A stretch of 6,927 nt of DNA, from contig JAIPIM010000217.1 of NCBI GenBank assembly GCA_021734725.1, forward strand, positions 1 through 6,927, in the 5' to 3' direction. The first letter of the stretch is position 1, and every line of letters begins with the position of its first letter. Made by a program: the position numbers and the translations under genes. The notes beneath the pieces are model-generated. The model was given only the letters and a program-made list of their open reading frames with translations. It had not been told where the DNA came from and did no database searches. Positions 6,631-6,927 of the stretch are shown one piece after another. The stretch is from Minisyncoccota bacterium. GTDB lineage: Bacteria; Verrucomicrobiota; Lentisphaeria; Oligosphaerales; MVZH01.

Positions 6631-6688
6631 ACATCAGGTGTCCGTCGGTCGCACTGTATGAGCTGCGTTCGGTTCTTACGGAAAACTC

Positions 6689-6927
6689 TTACACTTGACG
6701 TCTCCGACGCCGCAGAAGGGCCAACGCCCCTATCCCAAGCATCACGAGGGATGCAGGTTCCGGGACCGCGTTTTCAAGATAAAGAGTGCCGTCCGTATGA
6801 TCGAACTCGTACACATCCGCCCGGCCACGTAAGATATTGATAGTGATCGGGTTCGCCGCGGTGTACGGCGACGTGAAACCCTCGAACAGTGTCAGCGTTC
6901 CGGTGATCGGGTTTATCGGCTTAATAT
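6689..6927 (-). CDS. PEP-CTERM sorting-domain protein, C-terminal fragment
   Basis: Read on the reverse strand from the right edge to the TAA at 6691-6689, this gives the last 78 residues; the start is outside the window. The end is a textbook PEP-CTERM signal: VPEPAS (54-59), a hydrophobic helix LVMLGIGALALL (60-71) and a basic tail RRRRRQV. In known systems an exosortase recognises such tails, processes the protein and delivers it to the cell surface or extracellular matrix. The visible upstream part, for example TGTLTLFEGFTSPYTAANP, is threonine- and glycine-rich beta-type sequence usual in secreted PEP-CTERM proteins and gives no specific function. The gene points the same way as the DUF4838 gene 316 bases downstream, a gap that argues against tight co-transcription. 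Confidence 0.9.
   Translation of the reverse strand, partial: IKPINPITGTLTLFEGFTSPYTAANPITINILRGRADVYEFDHTDGTLYLENAVPEPASLVMLGIGALALLRRRRRQV

Larger units (their letters stand above)
6373..6688. other. 316-bp non-coding gap upstream of the DUF4838 gene
   Basis: No convincing gene on either strand. It holds several short inverted repeats (6384-6408, 6445-6462, 6494-6510, 6529-6551, 6598-6630) and a direct repeat, CTGAAACCT at 6474-6482 and 6488-6496. It should contain the promoter of the DUF4838 gene near its left end and the transcription end of the PEP-CTERM gene near its right end. Confidence 0.6.

Noticed and set aside
6622..6840. Plus-strand open frame of 72 codons
   Set aside because: It is antisense to the PEP-CTERM coding end and shows no motif or ribosome binding site.

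Overview
The window looks like chromosomal DNA from a free-living, polysaccharide-degrading bacterium of the Planctomycetes-Verrucomicrobia-Lentisphaerae type or a similar deep phylum such as Hydrogenedentes. This is inferred from gene content: a PEP-CTERM surface protein, a large exported DUF4838 protein, a clan GH-D glycoside hydrolase, and no typical proteobacterial or Gram-positive operon. No rRNA, tRNA, CRISPR array or transposase gene is visible. The exact lineage cannot be fixed from the sequence alone.

Layout, left to right. (1) Bases 1-1283, minus strand: the first 427 codons of a gene that runs off the left edge. It joins a KaiC/RecA-like N-terminal region that has lost its Walker A motif to the start of a phosphoenolpyruvate-synthase/PPDK-type ATP-grasp domain. 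(2) Bases 1284-1455: a short divergent gap. (3) Bases 1456-3498, plus strand: a 680-residue cytoplasmic alpha-galactosidase-like enzyme (GH36/GH27 clan) with a recognisable nucleophile and acid/base. (4) Bases 3499-3801: the gap between two convergent genes. It is almost entirely filled by a foldback element with about 30-bp terminal inverted repeats, internal hairpins and an exact 7-bp direct repeat at its borders, which fits a MITE-like non-autonomous element. (5) Bases 3802-6372, minus strand: an 856-residue exported DUF4838 protein with a GH67-like N-terminal region and a CBM9-like C-terminal region. (6) Bases 6373-6688: a non-coding gap with several short inverted repeats. (7) Bases 6689-6927, minus strand: the last 78 residues of a PEP-CTERM protein that runs off the right edge.

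How the genes may work together: the exported DUF4838 protein and the PEP-CTERM protein would act outside the cytoplasm, and the GH-D enzyme inside it, so the right-hand three genes fit a loose carbohydrate-use neighbourhood. They do not form one operon, because the GH-D gene is convergent to the other two. The KaiC-like/PPDK gene is divergent and looks functionally separate, probably regulatory or phosphotransfer. The most unusual items are that degenerate-KaiC/PPDK fusion and the foldback element.
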